Numbered from the stretch's first letter, positions 25,074 to 37,718 are shown. The stretch is 64,000 bases of DNA from Blastococcus sp. LR1 (GCF_020166105.1 NZ_JAIUJY010000005.1:186001-250000); one strand, 5' to 3'. The notes: generated from the sequence alone by a model not told the origin. Made by a program: numbers and translations.

Positions 25074-25436
25074 ATGGCCGACCAAGCGCACCACGCCATC
25101 GACTACGTCGAACTCACAGTCCCCGACCTCGAGCCCGCGAAGCGCTTCTACGCCGGCGCCTTCGGCTGGGAGTTCACCGACTACGGGCCGGAGTACGCCG
25201 GCTTCCGCACCCCGGGTGGGAGCCGGGAGGCGGGCGGCCTGCGGCTCGACGCCGCGGGACCGACGCCTGGCGGCCCCCTGGTCCTGCTCTTCTCCACCGA
25301 CCTCGACCGCAGCGTGGCAGCGGTGGAGGCGGCCGGAGGGCGGGTCACCGACGGCCCCTACCCCTTCCCCGGCGGGCGGCGGTTCCACTTCTGCGACCCC
25401 GCCGGCAACGAGCTGGGTGTCTGGTCCGAGGGCTGA
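25074..25436 (+). CDS. VOC (glyoxalase-fold) family protein
   Basis: A 120-residue protein with the two beta-alpha-beta modules of the vicinal-oxygen-chelate fold. Landmarks are YVELTVPDLEPAKRFYAGAFGWEFTDY in the first half (given in part) and FHFCDPAGNELGVW at the end, where the last Glu is a typical metal ligand. It resembles small proteins annotated as glyoxalase/bleomycin-resistance relatives, for which the substrate is seldom known. The ATG at 25074 follows CAGGAT by 6 nt. It starts 25 bp after icmA but appears to have its own promoter. Confidence 0.8.
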   Translation: MADQAHHAIDYVELTVPDLEPAKRFYAGAFGWEFTDYGPEYAGFRTPGGSREAGGLRLDAAGPTPGGPLVLLFSTDLDRSVAAVEAAGGRVTDGPYPFPGGRRFHFCDPAGNELGVWSEG

Positions 25437-25495
25437 GCGGGAGGCCGACGACCGCGGTCCGACCCGCTCGGAGCCGCGGTGGGATGATCGAGGTC

Positions 25496-26461
25496 ATGCA
25501 GCCCACCCGCCCCGGACGTCCCGACCCGCGCGCTCAGGCCCAGCAGGCGCAGATGGCCGCCGCGATGGCCGGCGCCGTCGACCTCGCCGCGGTCAAGGCG
25601 CGCTCCGACGCCGCCGCCCGCGCCCAGGCCGCGCCGCCGCCGAGCGCCGCGGCCCCGGCCGGAGCGCCGGGTGGCGCGGTCGTCGACGTCACCGAGGCGA
25701 CCTTCCAGGCCGAGGTGCTCGACCGGTCCTTCCAGGTGCCGGTGGTCCTCGACCTGTGGGCCGAGTGGTGCGGCCCGTGCAAGCAGCTCTCCCCGGTGCT
25801 CGAGAAGCTCGCCGTCGAGGGCGGCGGCTCGTGGGTGCTGGCGAAGGTGGACGTCGAGGCCAACCCCGCGCTGGCCCAGGGCCTGCGGGTGCAGGGCATC
25901 CCGGCGGTGAAGGCGGTGTGGCAGGGCCAGCTCGTCGCCGAGTTCACCGGCGCCATCCCCGAGGAGCAGGCGCGCCAGTTCATCGGCGAGCTGGTGCAGG
26001 CCACCACCGGCGGTGCGGTCCCCGGCGGGGAGGCGCCCGAGGAGGGTGCCGAGGACCCGCGGCTCGACGCTGCCGAGGCGGCCCTCGAGCAGGGTGACCT
26101 CGCTGCGGCCGAGGCCGCCTACGCAGCGATCCTCGCCGACGAGCCCGATCATCCCGACGCCGGCATCGCCCTGCGTCAGGTCCAGCTCTTCCGCCGTGCC
26201 GAGGAGGCCGGCCCGGATGCGCTCGCCGCGGCCGAGGCGGCGCCCGACGACGTCGCCGCGCAGACCCGGGCCGCGGACTTCCTGCTCGGCACCGGCGACA
26301 TCGACGGCGCGTTCGGCCTTCTGCTCGACGTGGTGCGCCGCACCGCCGGCGAGGACCGCGACGCCGCGCGCCAGCACCTGGTGGAGCTGTTCGGCATCGT
26401 CGGCGACGAGGACCCCCGGGTGGGCCCGGCCCGGCGCGCGCTGATGACCGCGCTCTTCTGA
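25496..26461 (+). CDS. thioredoxin-TPR protein (CnoX/YbbN-like)
   Basis: A 321-residue cytosolic protein with an Ala/Pro/Gln-rich N-terminus (about 1-55), a thioredoxin domain (about 60-165) with the active CGPC in WAEWCGPCKQL, and a helical C-terminal half with TPR-like repeats (AALEQGDLAAAEAAYAAIL). The arrangement matches the redox co-chaperones CnoX/YbbN, which hold client proteins for GroEL or DnaK; here the active-site Cys pair is intact. The ATG at 25496 follows GATGAT by 7 nt; the in-frame ATG at 25484 lies inside that box. A hairpin terminator overlaps the stop codon. Confidence 0.85.
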   Translation: MQPTRPGRPDPRAQAQQAQMAAAMAGAVDLAAVKARSDAAARAQAAPPPSAAAPAGAPGGAVVDVTEATFQAEVLDRSFQVPVVLDLWAEWCGPCKQLSPVLEKLAVEGGGSWVLAKVDVEANPALAQGLRVQGIPAVKAVWQGQLVAEFTGAIPEEQARQFIGELVQATTGGAVPGGEAPEEGAEDPRLDAAEAALEQGDLAAAEAAYAAILADEPDHPDAGIALRQVQLFRRAEEAGPDALAAAEAAPDDVAAQTRAADFLLGTGDIDGAFGLLLDVVRRTAGEDRDAARQHLVELFGIVGDEDPRVGPARRALMTALF

Positions 26462-26481
26462 GTCGGTCGCTCTGACTCAGA
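26457..26481. terminator. bidirectional hairpin over convergent stops
   Basis: TCTGAGTC and GACTCAGA (8 bp, perfect) around 9 nt include the stop codon of the thioredoxin-TPR gene and the stop of the convergent peptidase gene. Confidence 0.55.
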
Positions 26482-27850
26482 CGCCGACGTCGCAGGCGGC
26501 GGCACCCTCGACGAAGCCACCGCGGAAGACGTCGACCAGCTGGAAGCCGGACAGCCCGGCGGCGCCCAGCACGTCCTCCGAGACGCCGTAGCGCAGCAGG
26601 AACAGCACGCTCTCGTCCAGGTCTCCCGGTGAGATGAGCACGTCGGGGACCTCGCGGTCGAACACCTGCGCGCTGAACCAGCCGGTGAGGCAGACCGCCG
26701 AGCGGATCGCGTCGGGATCGGCCGGGTCGAGCCCGAGCTGGTCCCGGGCCGCCAGCGCGTAGGGGATGGCGATCGCCGTCGCCACCGCGTAGTCGCCCAG
26801 CTCGTAGGCCTCGGTGGTGAGCTCCTCGTCGTAGCCGACGAGGTTGCCGTCGGCGCAGTAGACGACGTCGCGGTCCGAGGGTGCGCAGTCCGGTGCCGAG
26901 CCGGTGAACGGGTCGATCGGCGGCGCCTCGAACTCCTCGTCGAACACCTCGATGAAGGCCCGGTCCCAGAAGGCGGGCAGCGCGCCGCCGATGAGGTCGA
27001 CCAGCTCGTCGTAGCGGGCGTTGCCCTGGGTGAAGAGCTCCTCGTCGCGGAAGGTGCCCTGGGTGAAGACCCGGTCGCGCCCGAACCGGTCACGGCAGGC
27101 GGTCGGGCCGTCGTCGAAGCCTTCCTGGAACGCGGACACGCGGTCGAAGTAGGACCCGTGCGCCGACTGCTCGGCCGGGCTGGTGCCCACCGGGTCGCGG
27201 AGCAGGAAGTAGCCGCGCAGCAGGTCGTCGAGCTCGCTCTCGCGCAGCCGGGAGTGCTCCGCCTCGCCGTCGGCGACCCACGCGGTCCAGGCCCCGGCGA
27301 AGCAGTCGGCCTGGGTCTCGGTGGCGATGGAGGGCCCGGGGGAGCCCACCCGGCCCTGGACGGCGTGCCCGAACTCGTGGGCCATCACCAGCGCCGGCAG
27401 GAAGCGGCCGTACCCCTCGCCGAGCTCGGTCAGGAACGCGCGGTCGTAGGTGATGGAGTCGGAGTTCGGCTCGTCGGGTGCCTGGCAGTAGAACGCGTTG
27501 TTCTCCGTCTCCCGCGGGTCGCTGCCGCACCCGACGCCCTCCGGGTACTGGCGTGGGTCGAGATTCCCGGGGTCGACGCTGAAGTAGCCGCCCTGGAGAG
27601 GTGCGAACCGGTCGCCGTAGACCTCGGGGAACTGCTCGGACCAGTAGCCCTCGAGGTCGGCCAGCGCGTTCCCCGCCAGGACGTCCACCGGCTCGTCGGT
27701 GGCGCCGGTGACGGTGATCTCGCCGGGCGGGGCATCGGCCGGGGCCGGGCGTCCCGGACTGGGGAGGCCGACGACCACGACGCCGCAGCCGCTCGTGACG
27801 CCGCAGAGGAGCAGGGCCGCGACGACGGCGAGCAGGGGACGGCGGTTCAT
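26477..27850 (-). CDS. neutral zinc metallopeptidase lipoprotein, copy A
   Basis: A 457-residue exported protein of the putative neutral zinc metallopeptidase group. The N-terminus has Arg residues, a hydrophobic core and SGC, a lipoprotein-like cleavage site, although the -3 position is Thr rather than Leu. The zinc motif is MAHEFGHAVQGR (His-Glu-x-x-His) at about residue 170, followed about 15 residues later by TETQADCFAGAWTAW, which supplies the third ligand and defines the family. The ATG at 27848-27850 gives the signal sequence directly. A paralogue lies just upstream on the same strand. Six or more Cys residues suggest disulfides outside the cell. Substrate unknown. Confidence 0.82.
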   Translation of the reverse strand: MNRRPLLAVVAALLLCGVTSGCGVVVVGLPSPGRPAPADAPPGEITVTGATDEPVDVLAGNALADLEGYWSEQFPEVYGDRFAPLQGGYFSVDPGNLDPRQYPEGVGCGSDPRETENNAFYCQAPDEPNSDSITYDRAFLTELGEGYGRFLPALVMAHEFGHAVQGRVGSPGPSIATETQADCFAGAWTAWVADGEAEHSRLRESELDDLLRGYFLLRDPVGTSPAEQSAHGSYFDRVSAFQEGFDDGPTACRDRFGRDRVFTQGTFRDEELFTQGNARYDELVDLIGGALPAFWDRAFIEVFDEEFEAPPIDPFTGSAPDCAPSDRDVVYCADGNLVGYDEELTTEAYELGDYAVATAIAIPYALAARDQLGLDPADPDAIRSAVCLTGWFSAQVFDREVPDVLISPGDLDESVLFLLRYGVSEDVLGAAGLSGFQLVDVFRGGFVEGAAACDVGV

Positions 27851-27895
27851 GCCTGCTGGATCGCCCTCGGGGCGCCGGGGCAAACCCGGCGCAGG

Positions 27896-29290
27896 TCAGC
27901 CCGCGAGGTCGCAGGCGCCGCTCCCCTGGAGGAAGCCGTTGCGGAAGGCGCCGACCAGCTCGAAGCCGGAGGCGTCGGAATCCGGGAAGACCCGGTCGTC
28001 GATCCCGTACTGCAGCAGGAACTGGACGGCCTCGTCGATGTCACCGGGGCTGATGCGGGCGGCCACGAGGTCGGCGAAGGAGTCGGCGTACCACTGCGCC
28101 TGGTACCAGCCGGTGAGGCAGACCGCCGATCTGGTGGCGGCCTCGTCATCGACGGAGAGCCCGGCCTGGTCGCGTGCGGCGAGGGCGTAGGGCAGGGCCA
28201 TGGCCGTGGCGAGCGCGAAGTCGCCGATCTCGTCGTAGGCCGGGATCGCCAGGTCGCTCTGGTCGAGGTAGACGGTGGCGTCCTCCGCGCAGTAGCCGAG
28301 GTCCCGGTCCTCGAGCCCTGAGCAGTCCGGGGCGTCGCCGTCGAAGGCTTCCAGGCCGGGCGCCTCGAACTCGGCCCCGAACTCGTCGGGGAAGACCGCG
28401 CCGTAGAAGGCCGGCAGTGTGCTCCCCACCCAGTCGACGATGCTCTCGAAGTCGGCGTTGCCCTGGTCGACCGAGTCGCCGGGCTCGAACTCGGCGGCGG
28501 TGAACAGGCGGTCCGGGCCGTAGGCGTCCCGGCAGGCGGCCACGCCCGACTCGAACCCCTCGTAGAAGGCCGACACCCGGTCGAAGAACGAACCGTGCGC
28601 CTCGTCGTCGTCGGGGTTGCTGCCGACGTCGTCGCGCAGCAGCAGGAAGCCCCGGACCACCACGTCGAGCTCGGGCTCCCGGAGCGAGACGTGTTCCGCT
28701 CCGCCGTCGGCGACCCAGCGCGTCCACGCGCCGGCCAGGCAGTCCGCCTGGGTCTCGTCCTGGATGCTGCGCTCGGCGAAGCCGAATCGGCCCTGCATCG
28801 CGTGCCCGAACTCGTGCGCCATGACCACGGGGACGAGGAAGCGGCCGTGGTCGTCGGCGAGCTCCTGCAGCAGCGTCCGGTCGTACGCGACCACGTCGCA
28901 GACCGGGTCGTAGAAGGCGTTGCCGGCCACCTCCTGGGGCTCGGTGGGCTGCTCCGCGCAGCCGATGCCGGTCTCCGGGTAGAGGCTCTCGTCGAGGTCG
29001 TCCGAGTCGACGGAGAAGTAGCCGCCCCGCAGCGGCGCGTACTCCTCGCCGAAGTACTCGGGATAGGCCTGCTGCCAGAACGTCTCCAGGTCGGCCAGCG
29101 CATTGCGGGCCACCTGGTCGATCGGTTCGTCGCCGGCTCCGGTGACCGGGAGCTGGTCCCCGGGGACGTCGACCGACGGGTCGCTCGCCGGGGACGCCTG
29201 CCCACGGACGGCATCGACGGCGCACCCGCTGACCATCACCAGCGCCATCATCGGGGCCAGAGCGAGCGGTGCGACCCGGCGCAGCGTCAT
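27896..29290 (-). CDS. neutral zinc metallopeptidase lipoprotein, copy B
   Basis: A 464-residue paralogue of the next gene, with matching layout: signal peptide with a good lipobox (VSGC), a DEPIDQVARNALADLE region, the zinc-binding MAHEFGHAMQGR, ETQADCLAGAWTRW, and the C-terminal VCLTGWYQAQ. The start at 29288-29290 follows CATGCT by 6 nt. The two copies are 45 bp apart on one strand and probably cotranscribed. Their divergence is considerable outside the active site, so the duplication is not recent. Both are likely anchored to the outer face of the membrane. Confidence 0.85.
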   Translation of the reverse strand: MTLRRVAPLALAPMMALVMVSGCAVDAVRGQASPASDPSVDVPGDQLPVTGAGDEPIDQVARNALADLETFWQQAYPEYFGEEYAPLRGGYFSVDSDDLDESLYPETGIGCAEQPTEPQEVAGNAFYDPVCDVVAYDRTLLQELADDHGRFLVPVVMAHEFGHAMQGRFGFAERSIQDETQADCLAGAWTRWVADGGAEHVSLREPELDVVVRGFLLLRDDVGSNPDDDEAHGSFFDRVSAFYEGFESGVAACRDAYGPDRLFTAAEFEPGDSVDQGNADFESIVDWVGSTLPAFYGAVFPDEFGAEFEAPGLEAFDGDAPDCSGLEDRDLGYCAEDATVYLDQSDLAIPAYDEIGDFALATAMALPYALAARDQAGLSVDDEAATRSAVCLTGWYQAQWYADSFADLVAARISPGDIDEAVQFLLQYGIDDRVFPDSDASGFELVGAFRNGFLQGSGACDLAG

Positions 29291-29320
29291 GGCCTGAGCA
29301 TGCCCGGTGTGCGGAGCCGC

Positions 29321-29357
29321 GACCAGCCGCCGGCCCGGTGCGGGCCGGCGGCCGGTC
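29321..29357. terminator. hairpin terminator after glgB
   Basis: GCCGCCGGCCCG and CGGGCCGGCGGC (12 bp) around a GTG loop, extended by GACC/GGTC after one mismatch, end the glgE-treS-mak-glgB operon 3 bp after the glgB stop. Confidence 0.75.
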
Positions 29358-29359
29358 GG

Positions 29360-32242
29360 TCAGCCCTCGTGCAGGAACCAGACGGTGCCCAGCGGAGGAG
29401 CCGAGATCGTGGCCGAGTACGGCTGGCCGTGCCACGGCTCGGCCACGGCCTCGACGCCCCCGAAGTTGCCGACCCCCGAGCCGCCGTAGCCCTCGGCGTC
29501 GGAGTTCAGCACCTCGCGCCACTGGCCGGGGCGGGGGAGCCCGATCCGGTACTCGTGGTGCGGCGACCCGGAGAAGTTCACGACGCAGGCCAGCGCCGAC
29601 CCACCGGCGGCCGCCGGCAGGACGACGTCGCCGTCCGCGGGGTGGCCGTCCTCGGTCTCGGTGCCGTCCTCCCCGCCGGCCGGGAGAGCCGCCGTCGCCG
29701 GCGCCTTCCCGTACCGCAGGAACGACAGCACGTTGCCCGTCGCGTCGTTGGCGTCGATCCACTGGAACCCGGCCGGGTCGACGTCCAGCGACCAGAGCGC
29801 GTCGTACTCCTTGTAACGCGCGTTCAGGTCGCTGACCAGCTGCAGGATGCCGCGGTGCGCGGGGTCGTCGAGGTGCCACCAGTCCAGGGAGCGGCTCTCG
29901 GCCCACTCCGAGTCCTGGGCGAACTCCGACCCCATGAACAGCAGCTGCTTGCCGGGGTGCGCCCACATGTAGGCGAAGTAGGCGCGCAGGTTGGCCAGCT
30001 GCTGCCACCGGTCACCCGGCATCTTCCGCAGCATCGAGCCCTTGCCGTAGACGACCTCGTCGTGGCTGATCGGCAGCACGAAGTTCTCGGTGTACGCGTA
30101 GTGCATCGAGAACGTCAGCTGGCCGTGGTGGTAGCTGCGGTAGACCGGCTCGCGCTCCGCGTAGGCGAGCGAGTCGTGCATCCAGCCCATGTTCCACTTG
30201 AAGCCGAAGCCCAGGCCGCCGAGGTGCGTCGGCCGGGTGACGCCCGGCCAGGCGGTGGACTCCTCGGCGATCGTCATGATCCCGGGGACCTCGCGGTAGA
30301 CGGTGGCGTTGAACTCCTGCAGGAAGGCCACCGCCTCGAGGTTCTCCCGGCCGCCGTACTTGTTGGGCAGCCACTCGGTGCGCGAGTAGTCCAGGTAGAG
30401 CATCGAGGCCACCGCGTCGACGCGGATGCCGTCGACGTGGAACTCCTTGGCCCAGAAGAGGGCGTTGGCCACCAGGAAGTTGCGGACCTCGGAGCGGCCG
30501 AAGTCGAAGACGTAGGTGCCCCAGTCCAGCTGCTCGCCCCGGCGCGGGTCACCGTGCTCGTAGAGCGGAGTGCCGTCGAAGCGGGCCAGCGCCCACTCGT
30601 CCTTGGGGAAGTGCGCGGGGACCCAGTCGACGATGACGCCGATACCGGCCGCGTGGGCGCGGTCGATCAGGTAGCGCAGGTCGTCGGGGCTGCCGAAGCG
30701 CGACGTCGGTGCGTAGTACGAGGTGACCTGGTAGCCCCAGGAGCCGCCGAAGGGGTGCTCGGCCAGCGGCATGAACTCGATGTGGGTGAAGCCGGCGTCG
30801 ACGACGTAGTCGATCAGCTCGTCGGCGAGCTCGCGGTAGGAGAGCCCCTGCCGCCACGAGCCGGCGTGCACCTCGTAGACGCTCATCGGGCGCTCGTGCC
30901 AGCCGGCCTCGGCCCGCTGGGCCAGCCATGCGTCGTCCTGCCACTCGTAGGTGGACTCGGTGACGATCGAGGCGTTCAGCGGGGGGACCTCGGTGGCGAA
31001 CGCCATGGGGTCGGCCTTGTCGCGCCAGGTGCCGTCGGCGCCCAGCACGTGGTAGCGGTAGCGGGTGCCCACCTGGGCGCCGGGGATGAAGATCTCCCAG
31101 ACGCCGGAGGACCCGAGGTGCCGCATCGGGTAGGCGCGGGCCTCCCAGTAGTCGAAGTCGCCGGTCACCTTGACGCCGCGGGCGCTCGGGGCCCAGACGG
31201 CGAAGGAGACGCCCTCGACCGTGCCGCGGGACGTCTCGTAGCGCCGGACGTGTGCTCCGAGCACCTCCCAGAGGCGCTCGTGCCGCCCTTCGCGGATCAG
31301 GTGCTCGTCCAGCGGGCCCAGCGTGGGGAGCCAGCGGAACGGGTCGTCGACCGTGTGCGTGGTCGTGCCGTCCTCGCCGTCGCCGTAGGTGACCTCGATG
31401 CGGTAGTCGCCCGGCTGGCGGGGGAGCGCCGCCTCGTAGATGCCGCCCTCGTGCAGCCGGTGCATCTCGTAGCGGCTGTCGTCCTCGTCCAGCACGGCGA
31501 CCGAGACGGCGTCGGGGCGCAGGGTGCGCACCGCCCATCCCTCGGCCGTGCGGTGGGCGCCCAGCACCCGGTGGGGGTCGCGGGACCAGCCGTCGACGAT
31601 CGCCGTCAGGTCCTCGTCGGTGAACTCCTCGAGCTCGGCGTCCTCGGCGGCGCCGGCCGTGGTGCCGCCAGAGGCCGACGGCCCGGCGGACCGGGCCGGC
31701 TCGCGGACGGGGGCCGCCGGTTCGGCGGCCCCCTGGGCGGAGTCGAGCACGGGAGCGCCGGTGGCGTCCTCGGGTGCCCGTGGGTTGTCCGGCTCGGCCG
31801 GATCGGGGTCCGGAGCCACCGGCTGACCGGCCGGCGCGCCCGACGGGGAACCGGGCTCGGCGATCGGGGCGGGCGCCACCACCGGGTTGGCGGTGACCGG
31901 AGCCTCTTCGCTGCCGGGCTCCGGCGTGGCCTCGGTCGCCGTCGGCGCGGCCGCCACCTTCTTCGCGGTGGTGCGCTTGGCCGCGGCGACGGAGGTGGGA
32001 GCCGCCTTCTTCGCCGGCGCGGCCTTCTTCACGGCCGGGGCCTTCTTGGCCGCCGCCTTCTTCGCAGGGGCGCCGTCGCCGGCGGCCGCCTTCTTCGTCG
32101 CCCGCTTGCGCGTGGCGGGTGCGGCGTTCACCGGGGGCTCGCTGCCCGCGGCGAACTCGGCCTGGGCGACCTTCTCATCCACGGCGCGCTGCAGATCGTC
32201 CTTGCTCTGCACTCGGCTCTCGCCTCGGTCGTCGGTCGTCAT
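29360..32242 (-). CDS. glgB: 1,4-alpha-glucan branching enzyme with histone-like N-terminal tail
   Basis: A 960-residue GH13 branching enzyme that introduces alpha-1,6 branches into alpha-glucan. Residues about 205-960 are canonical: an N-terminal CBM48-type region, then the barrel with nucleophile Asp in [11 protein letters not shown], acid Glu in TIAEEST and Asp in [11 protein letters not shown]. Residues 1-204 are extra: an acidic start, a Lys/Ala-rich block (about 44-98) with repeated KKAAA and AKKAP units like histone H1 or HU tails, then an Ala/Pro/Glu-rich linker. About 40 residues ([17 protein letters not shown] region) also seem inserted in the C-terminal domain. It is the last gene of the GlgE operon, 52 bp after mak. 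Confidence 0.95.
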   Translation of the reverse strand: MTTDDRGESRVQSKDDLQRAVDEKVAQAEFAAGSEPPVNAAPATRKRATKKAAAGDGAPAKKAAAKKAPAVKKAAPAKKAAPTSVAAAKRTTAKKVAAAPTATEATPEPGSEEAPVTANPVVAPAPIAEPGSPSGAPAGQPVAPDPDPAEPDNPRAPEDATGAPVLDSAQGAAEPAAPVREPARSAGPSASGGTTAGAAEDAELEEFTDEDLTAIVDGWSRDPHRVLGAHRTAEGWAVRTLRPDAVSVAVLDEDDSRYEMHRLHEGGIYEAALPRQPGDYRIEVTYGDGEDGTTTHTVDDPFRWLPTLGPLDEHLIREGRHERLWEVLGAHVRRYETSRGTVEGVSFAVWAPSARGVKVTGDFDYWEARAYPMRHLGSSGVWEIFIPGAQVGTRYRYHVLGADGTWRDKADPMAFATEVPPLNASIVTESTYEWQDDAWLAQRAEAGWHERPMSVYEVHAGSWRQGLSYRELADELIDYVVDAGFTHIEFMPLAEHPFGGSWGYQVTSYYAPTSRFGSPDDLRYLIDRAHAAGIGVIVDWVPAHFPKDEWALARFDGTPLYEHGDPRRGEQLDWGTYVFDFGRSEVRNFLVANALFWAKEFHVDGIRVDAVASMLYLDYSRTEWLPNKYGGRENLEAVAFLQEFNATVYREVPGIMTIAEESTAWPGVTRPTHLGGLGFGFKWNMGWMHDSLAYAEREPVYRSYHHGQLTFSMHYAYTENFVLPISHDEVVYGKGSMLRKMPGDRWQQLANLRAYFAYMWAHPGKQLLFMGSEFAQDSEWAESRSLDWWHLDDPAHRGILQLVSDLNARYKEYDALWSLDVDPAGFQWIDANDATGNVLSFLRYGKAPATAALPAGGEDGTETEDGHPADGDVVLPAAAGGSALACVVNFSGSPHHEYRIGLPRPGQWREVLNSDAEGYGGSGVGNFGGVEAVAEPWHGQPYSATISAPPLGTVWFLHEG

Positions 32243-32294
32243 CGTCTCGCCGTCCTCGTCGCTTCTCGGTGCAGTGGTCCAGGTCGTCGGTGCC

Positions 32295-33658
32295 TCAGTC
32301 GCGGTGGGCGATCCGGGACAGCGACTGGAGCGGGATCATCAGCCAGTGCGGACGGTTCCTCGCCTCGTAGACGCATTCGTAAACCGCCTTGTCGGCCTCG
32401 AACGCCCGAAGGAGTGGTGATTCACCGCAGGGGTCGAGCCCGCTGGCCTCGGAGTACCCGGTGCAGAACGCCGACCGGTTCCGGGCCGCCCACTCCTGCG
32501 CGCGGTAGGCGCGCTGCGTGTCCTCGGGCTGCTCGACCAGCATGTGCCGGGCGGCGTAGTCGAAGCTCCGCAGCATGCCGGCGACGTCGCGCAGCGGGCT
32601 GTCGAGCTCCCGGCGCTCGACCAGCGGACGGGCTGGCTCGCCCTCGAAGTCGAGGATGATCCAGCCGGTCGTGGTGCGCAGGACCTGGCCCAGGTGGAGG
32701 TCGCCGTGCACCCGCTGGCGGACCACCGGCTCGGTGCTGTCGGCGACCGCGGCGTAGACCCGCCGCAGCCCGTCGGCGAACTCCTCGAGCTGCGGCACGA
32801 CCTGGATGGCGGCCTCGAGGCGCTCGGTCATCTGCCGCGCGACATCGGCGTACCACTCGGCGGCGGCCGGCTCCGTGGGCAGCACCTTCGCCATGTCCGC
32901 GTGCACCGACGCCGTCGCCGCCCCCAGCCGCTCGCTGTCGGCGGCGAAGTCGCCGCCCACCTCGTCGGCGTGCAGGTCGCCCTCGGCGTAGAGGTCGCGG
33001 ACGCTGGCCGTGGCCAGTCGCCAGCCGTCGCTGGCGTTGGGCACGAAGGTCTGCAGCATCGCCACGGTGGCCGGTTCGCCGCCTGAGGCGTCGTCGATCT
33101 CGATGTGCCCCAGCAGCGACGCGATGTGCTCGTTGTCTGTCCGCCGCAGCGCGGCGTGGATCTCCACGTCCGGGTTGAGGCCGGGCTCCAGCCGACGGAA
33201 CAGCTTGAGGATCGCCTCCTGCCCGTAGATCAGCGAGGTGTTGCTCTGCTCGCCGGAGACGATGTCGCCGGGCAGGCCCTCGGGGATGTGGACCTGCTCG
33301 GCGGGGGAGAAGTGCATCGGGCCGATGGCCGAGCCCTGGGCGAGGTGGATCAGCCAGGGCAGGGTCGACTCGCGGTCGCGCATGGCGTCGTAGGCGAAGG
33401 ACTCGTTGCCCTCGTTGGAGACGGCGCCGACGAAGGCCGACTCCAGCTCCTCCGACGGGTGGTCACGCCACGACAGCGGGACCAGGTAGGTCTCCTGTGC
33501 GCCGTCCCGGTAGGAGATCCGGACCCGGTGCACCGACAGCACCGGGTTGCCCCGGTCCAGGAAGAAGCCGTCCTCGGTGACGTCGGCCCACTCGCGGCCC
33601 TTGCCGCCGAACCACCGCTGCTGCGGGATCCACTCGCGGAACAGATCGGTGAGCACGC

Positions 33659-33662
<4 letters not shown>
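32295..33662 (-). CDS. mak: maltokinase
   Basis: A 455-residue kinase that phosphorylates maltose to maltose-1-phosphate with ATP, providing the GlgE substrate. The N-terminal cap domain starts [18 protein letters not shown], typical of Mak; the aminoglycoside-phosphotransferase-like catalytic lobe contains [12 protein letters not shown] with the catalytic Asp and [12 protein letters not shown] with the metal-binding Asp. The ATG overlaps the treS stop by 4 bp (ATGA), so the two proteins, which are physically associated or fused in other actinobacteria, are made in coupled fashion. Confidence 0.93.
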
Positions 33663-35479
<1,817 letters not shown>

Positions 35480-35531
35480 CGACGCGTATGCCTCGTTCGG
35501 GGTCGCAGGTGCGGTCGGGGAGTGCCGGTCG

Positions 35532-37559
35532 TCAGGAGACCGGCGGGGGGAACTGCACGGGCCGCGGGAAGCTGATCCCGAAGACGTGCGCCGGCTCCCG
35601 GTAGGGATCGAGCTCGACGTAGTTGAACTGGCCCCAGTCGTACCGGGCGCCGCTGAGCTCGTCGGTGACCGCGAAACGCTCGTGCCAGTCCAGGCCGAGG
35701 GTCGGCAGGTCCAGCGACGTCGTCCCGATCTGGGTGTTGTGGCTCGAGAGGTTGACGACGACGAGGACGGCGTCGTTCGAGCCGGGGTCGGTCTTGGTGA
35801 AGCAGAGCAGGTTCGGGTTGTCCACCGCGTGGAACCGCAGCGTGCGGAGCTGCTGCAGCGCGGGGTGGGCGCGCCGGACCTCGTTGAGCCGCTTCAGGTA
35901 GGGGGCGAGGCTGCGGCCGCTGGCCTCGGCACCGGCCCAGTCGCGGGGGCGCAGGGAGTACTTCTCGCTGTCGAGGTACTCCTCGCTGCCCGGCTTGACC
36001 GCCACGTGCTCGAACAGCTCGAAGCCGGAGTAGACGCCCCAGGTCGGGCTGAGCATCGAGGCCAGCACGGCGCGGATCTTGAACATCGGCGGGCCACCGA
36101 ACTGCAGCGACTCGTGGAGGATGTCCGGGGTGTTCACGAAGAAGTTGGGCCGCATGTAGTGCGAGTTCGTGGCCAGCTCGCGGCCGTACTCCTCGATCTC
36201 CTCGCGCTCGGTCCGCCACGTGAAGTACGTGTAGGACTGCGTGAACCCGATCCGCGCGAGCTGGTGCATCATCGCCGGCCGGGTGAACGCCTCGGCCAGG
36301 AACAGCACGTCGGGGTCGGTCTTCTTGACCTCCCAGATCAGCCAGTGCCAGAAGTTCAGCGGCTTGGTGTGCGGGTTGTCGACGCGGAAGATCCGGACGC
36401 CGGCGTCCATCCAGTGCCGGACCACCCGGAGCACCTCGGCGTACAGACCCTCGGGGTCGTTGTCGAAGTTGATCGGGTAGATGTCCTGGTACTTCTTCGG
36501 CGGGTTCTCCGCGTAGGCGATCGTGCCGTCGGGCAGCGTGGTGAACCACTCCGGGTGCGCCTCGACCCACGGGTGGTCGGGAGCGGCCTGCAGCGCCAGG
36601 TCCAGCGCGACCTCCATGCCGAGGTCCTTGGCGCGGTCGACGAAGGCGCGGAAGTCCTCGAGCGTGCCGAGCTCCGGGTGGACGGCGTCGTGCCCGCCCT
36701 CGGCGCTGCCGATGGCCCACGGCGAGCCGACGTCGTCGGGACCGATCTCGTGCGGGTTGCCGCCGGGGAACTGGGCGGTGTTCGGGCCCTTGCGGTTCAC
36801 CGCGCCGATCGGGTGGATCGGCGGCAGGTAGACGACGTCGAAGCCCATGTCGGCGACCGCCGGCAGCCGGTCGCCCGCCGTGGTGAACGTGCCGTGGGTG
36901 GGCACGCCGCCGACGACGGGGCCCTCCGAGCGGGGGAAGAACTCGTACCAGGAGCCGTAGAGCGCCTGGCGGCGGTCCACCCACACCTCGTAGGTGGGGG
37001 AGGCCGTGACCAGCTCGCGCACGGGGTGCTCGTGCAGGTAGCGCTGCAGCCCGGCGGCGAGCGCGGGGGCGATGCGGACGGTCAGCTCGAGCGAGGTGTC
37101 CCGCAGCGCGGCGGCCGCGGCGGAGACCCGCTCGCGGAAGTCGTCGTCGGCCTCAGCGGCGACCCGCTCGAGCAGCCCGGCGCCCACCTCGAGGTCGTTG
37201 GCGAGCTCCTCGGCGCCCTGTCCGGCCTCGACCTTCACCTCGACGGCGTGCCGCCAGGTGGCCAGCGGGTCGCTCCACGCCTCGATCCGGAAGGTCCAGG
37301 GACCCTCGCGGTCGGGCACGACGGTGGTCAGCCAGCGGTCGGGCTCCGGCGGCAGCTTCGCCATCCGGAGGAACGGGCCCTCGGTGCCGTCGGGTCCGGT
37401 CCACACCACGTTCGCGGCGACGGCGTCGTGGCCCTCGCGGAACACGGTGGCGGTGATCGGCAGGTGTTCGCCGACGACCGCACGGGCGGAGAAGGTCCCG
37501 CAGGACACGACAGGGGCGACATCGGTGATGCCGAGGCGGAGTTCGGCGCGTCCAGTCAT
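35532..37559 (-). CDS. glgE: alpha-1,4-glucan:maltose-1-phosphate maltosyltransferase
   Basis: A 675-residue GH13 subfamily 3 enzyme that extends alpha-1,4-glucan two glucose units at a time from maltose-1-phosphate. An N-terminal Ig-like domain (about 1-110) and helical bundle precede the barrel; the nucleophile Asp lies in [15 protein letters not shown] and the acid Glu in FLAEAFTRP, both diagnostic for GlgE. The ATG at 37557-37559 lies 8 nt after TAGCGT (complement of 37568-37573), pointing to leaderless transcription of the whole glgE-treS-mak-glgB operon. It is divergent from glgP. Confidence 0.95.
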   Translation of the reverse strand: MTGRAELRLGITDVAPVVSCGTFSARAVVGEHLPITATVFREGHDAVAANVVWTGPDGTEGPFLRMAKLPPEPDRWLTTVVPDREGPWTFRIEAWSDPLATWRHAVEVKVEAGQGAEELANDLEVGAGLLERVAAEADDDFRERVSAAAAALRDTSLELTVRIAPALAAGLQRYLHEHPVRELVTASPTYEVWVDRRQALYGSWYEFFPRSEGPVVGGVPTHGTFTTAGDRLPAVADMGFDVVYLPPIHPIGAVNRKGPNTAQFPGGNPHEIGPDDVGSPWAIGSAEGGHDAVHPELGTLEDFRAFVDRAKDLGMEVALDLALQAAPDHPWVEAHPEWFTTLPDGTIAYAENPPKKYQDIYPINFDNDPEGLYAEVLRVVRHWMDAGVRIFRVDNPHTKPLNFWHWLIWEVKKTDPDVLFLAEAFTRPAMMHQLARIGFTQSYTYFTWRTEREEIEEYGRELATNSHYMRPNFFVNTPDILHESLQFGGPPMFKIRAVLASMLSPTWGVYSGFELFEHVAVKPGSEEYLDSEKYSLRPRDWAGAEASGRSLAPYLKRLNEVRRAHPALQQLRTLRFHAVDNPNLLCFTKTDPGSNDAVLVVVNLSSHNTQIGTTSLDLPTLGLDWHERFAVTDELSGARYDWGQFNYVELDPYREPAHVFGISFPRPVQFPPPVS

Positions 37560-37718
37560 CGGGCCCCACGCTACTGAGCTGCCGCCTCACCAGCATCTCG
37601 GCAGATGATCTGTCGCTCCCGCCTCACCCGTTGGGGCGGCGGCACGACGCCGTGCCGGATCCGGAGCGGTACCGCGCGACACCCTGACGAACGGCTCTCG
37701 GCTGGTTAGGCTCGGTCG
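37560..37718. promoter_or_regulatory. divergent promoter region of glgE and glgP
   Basis: This 159-bp gap contains a TAGCGT -10 box 8 nt from the glgE start and a TAGGCT box (37707-37712) 6 nt from the glgP start, so both transcripts look leaderless. No clear shared operator is visible, but synthesis and breakdown of glucan are driven from one spacer. Confidence 0.5.
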
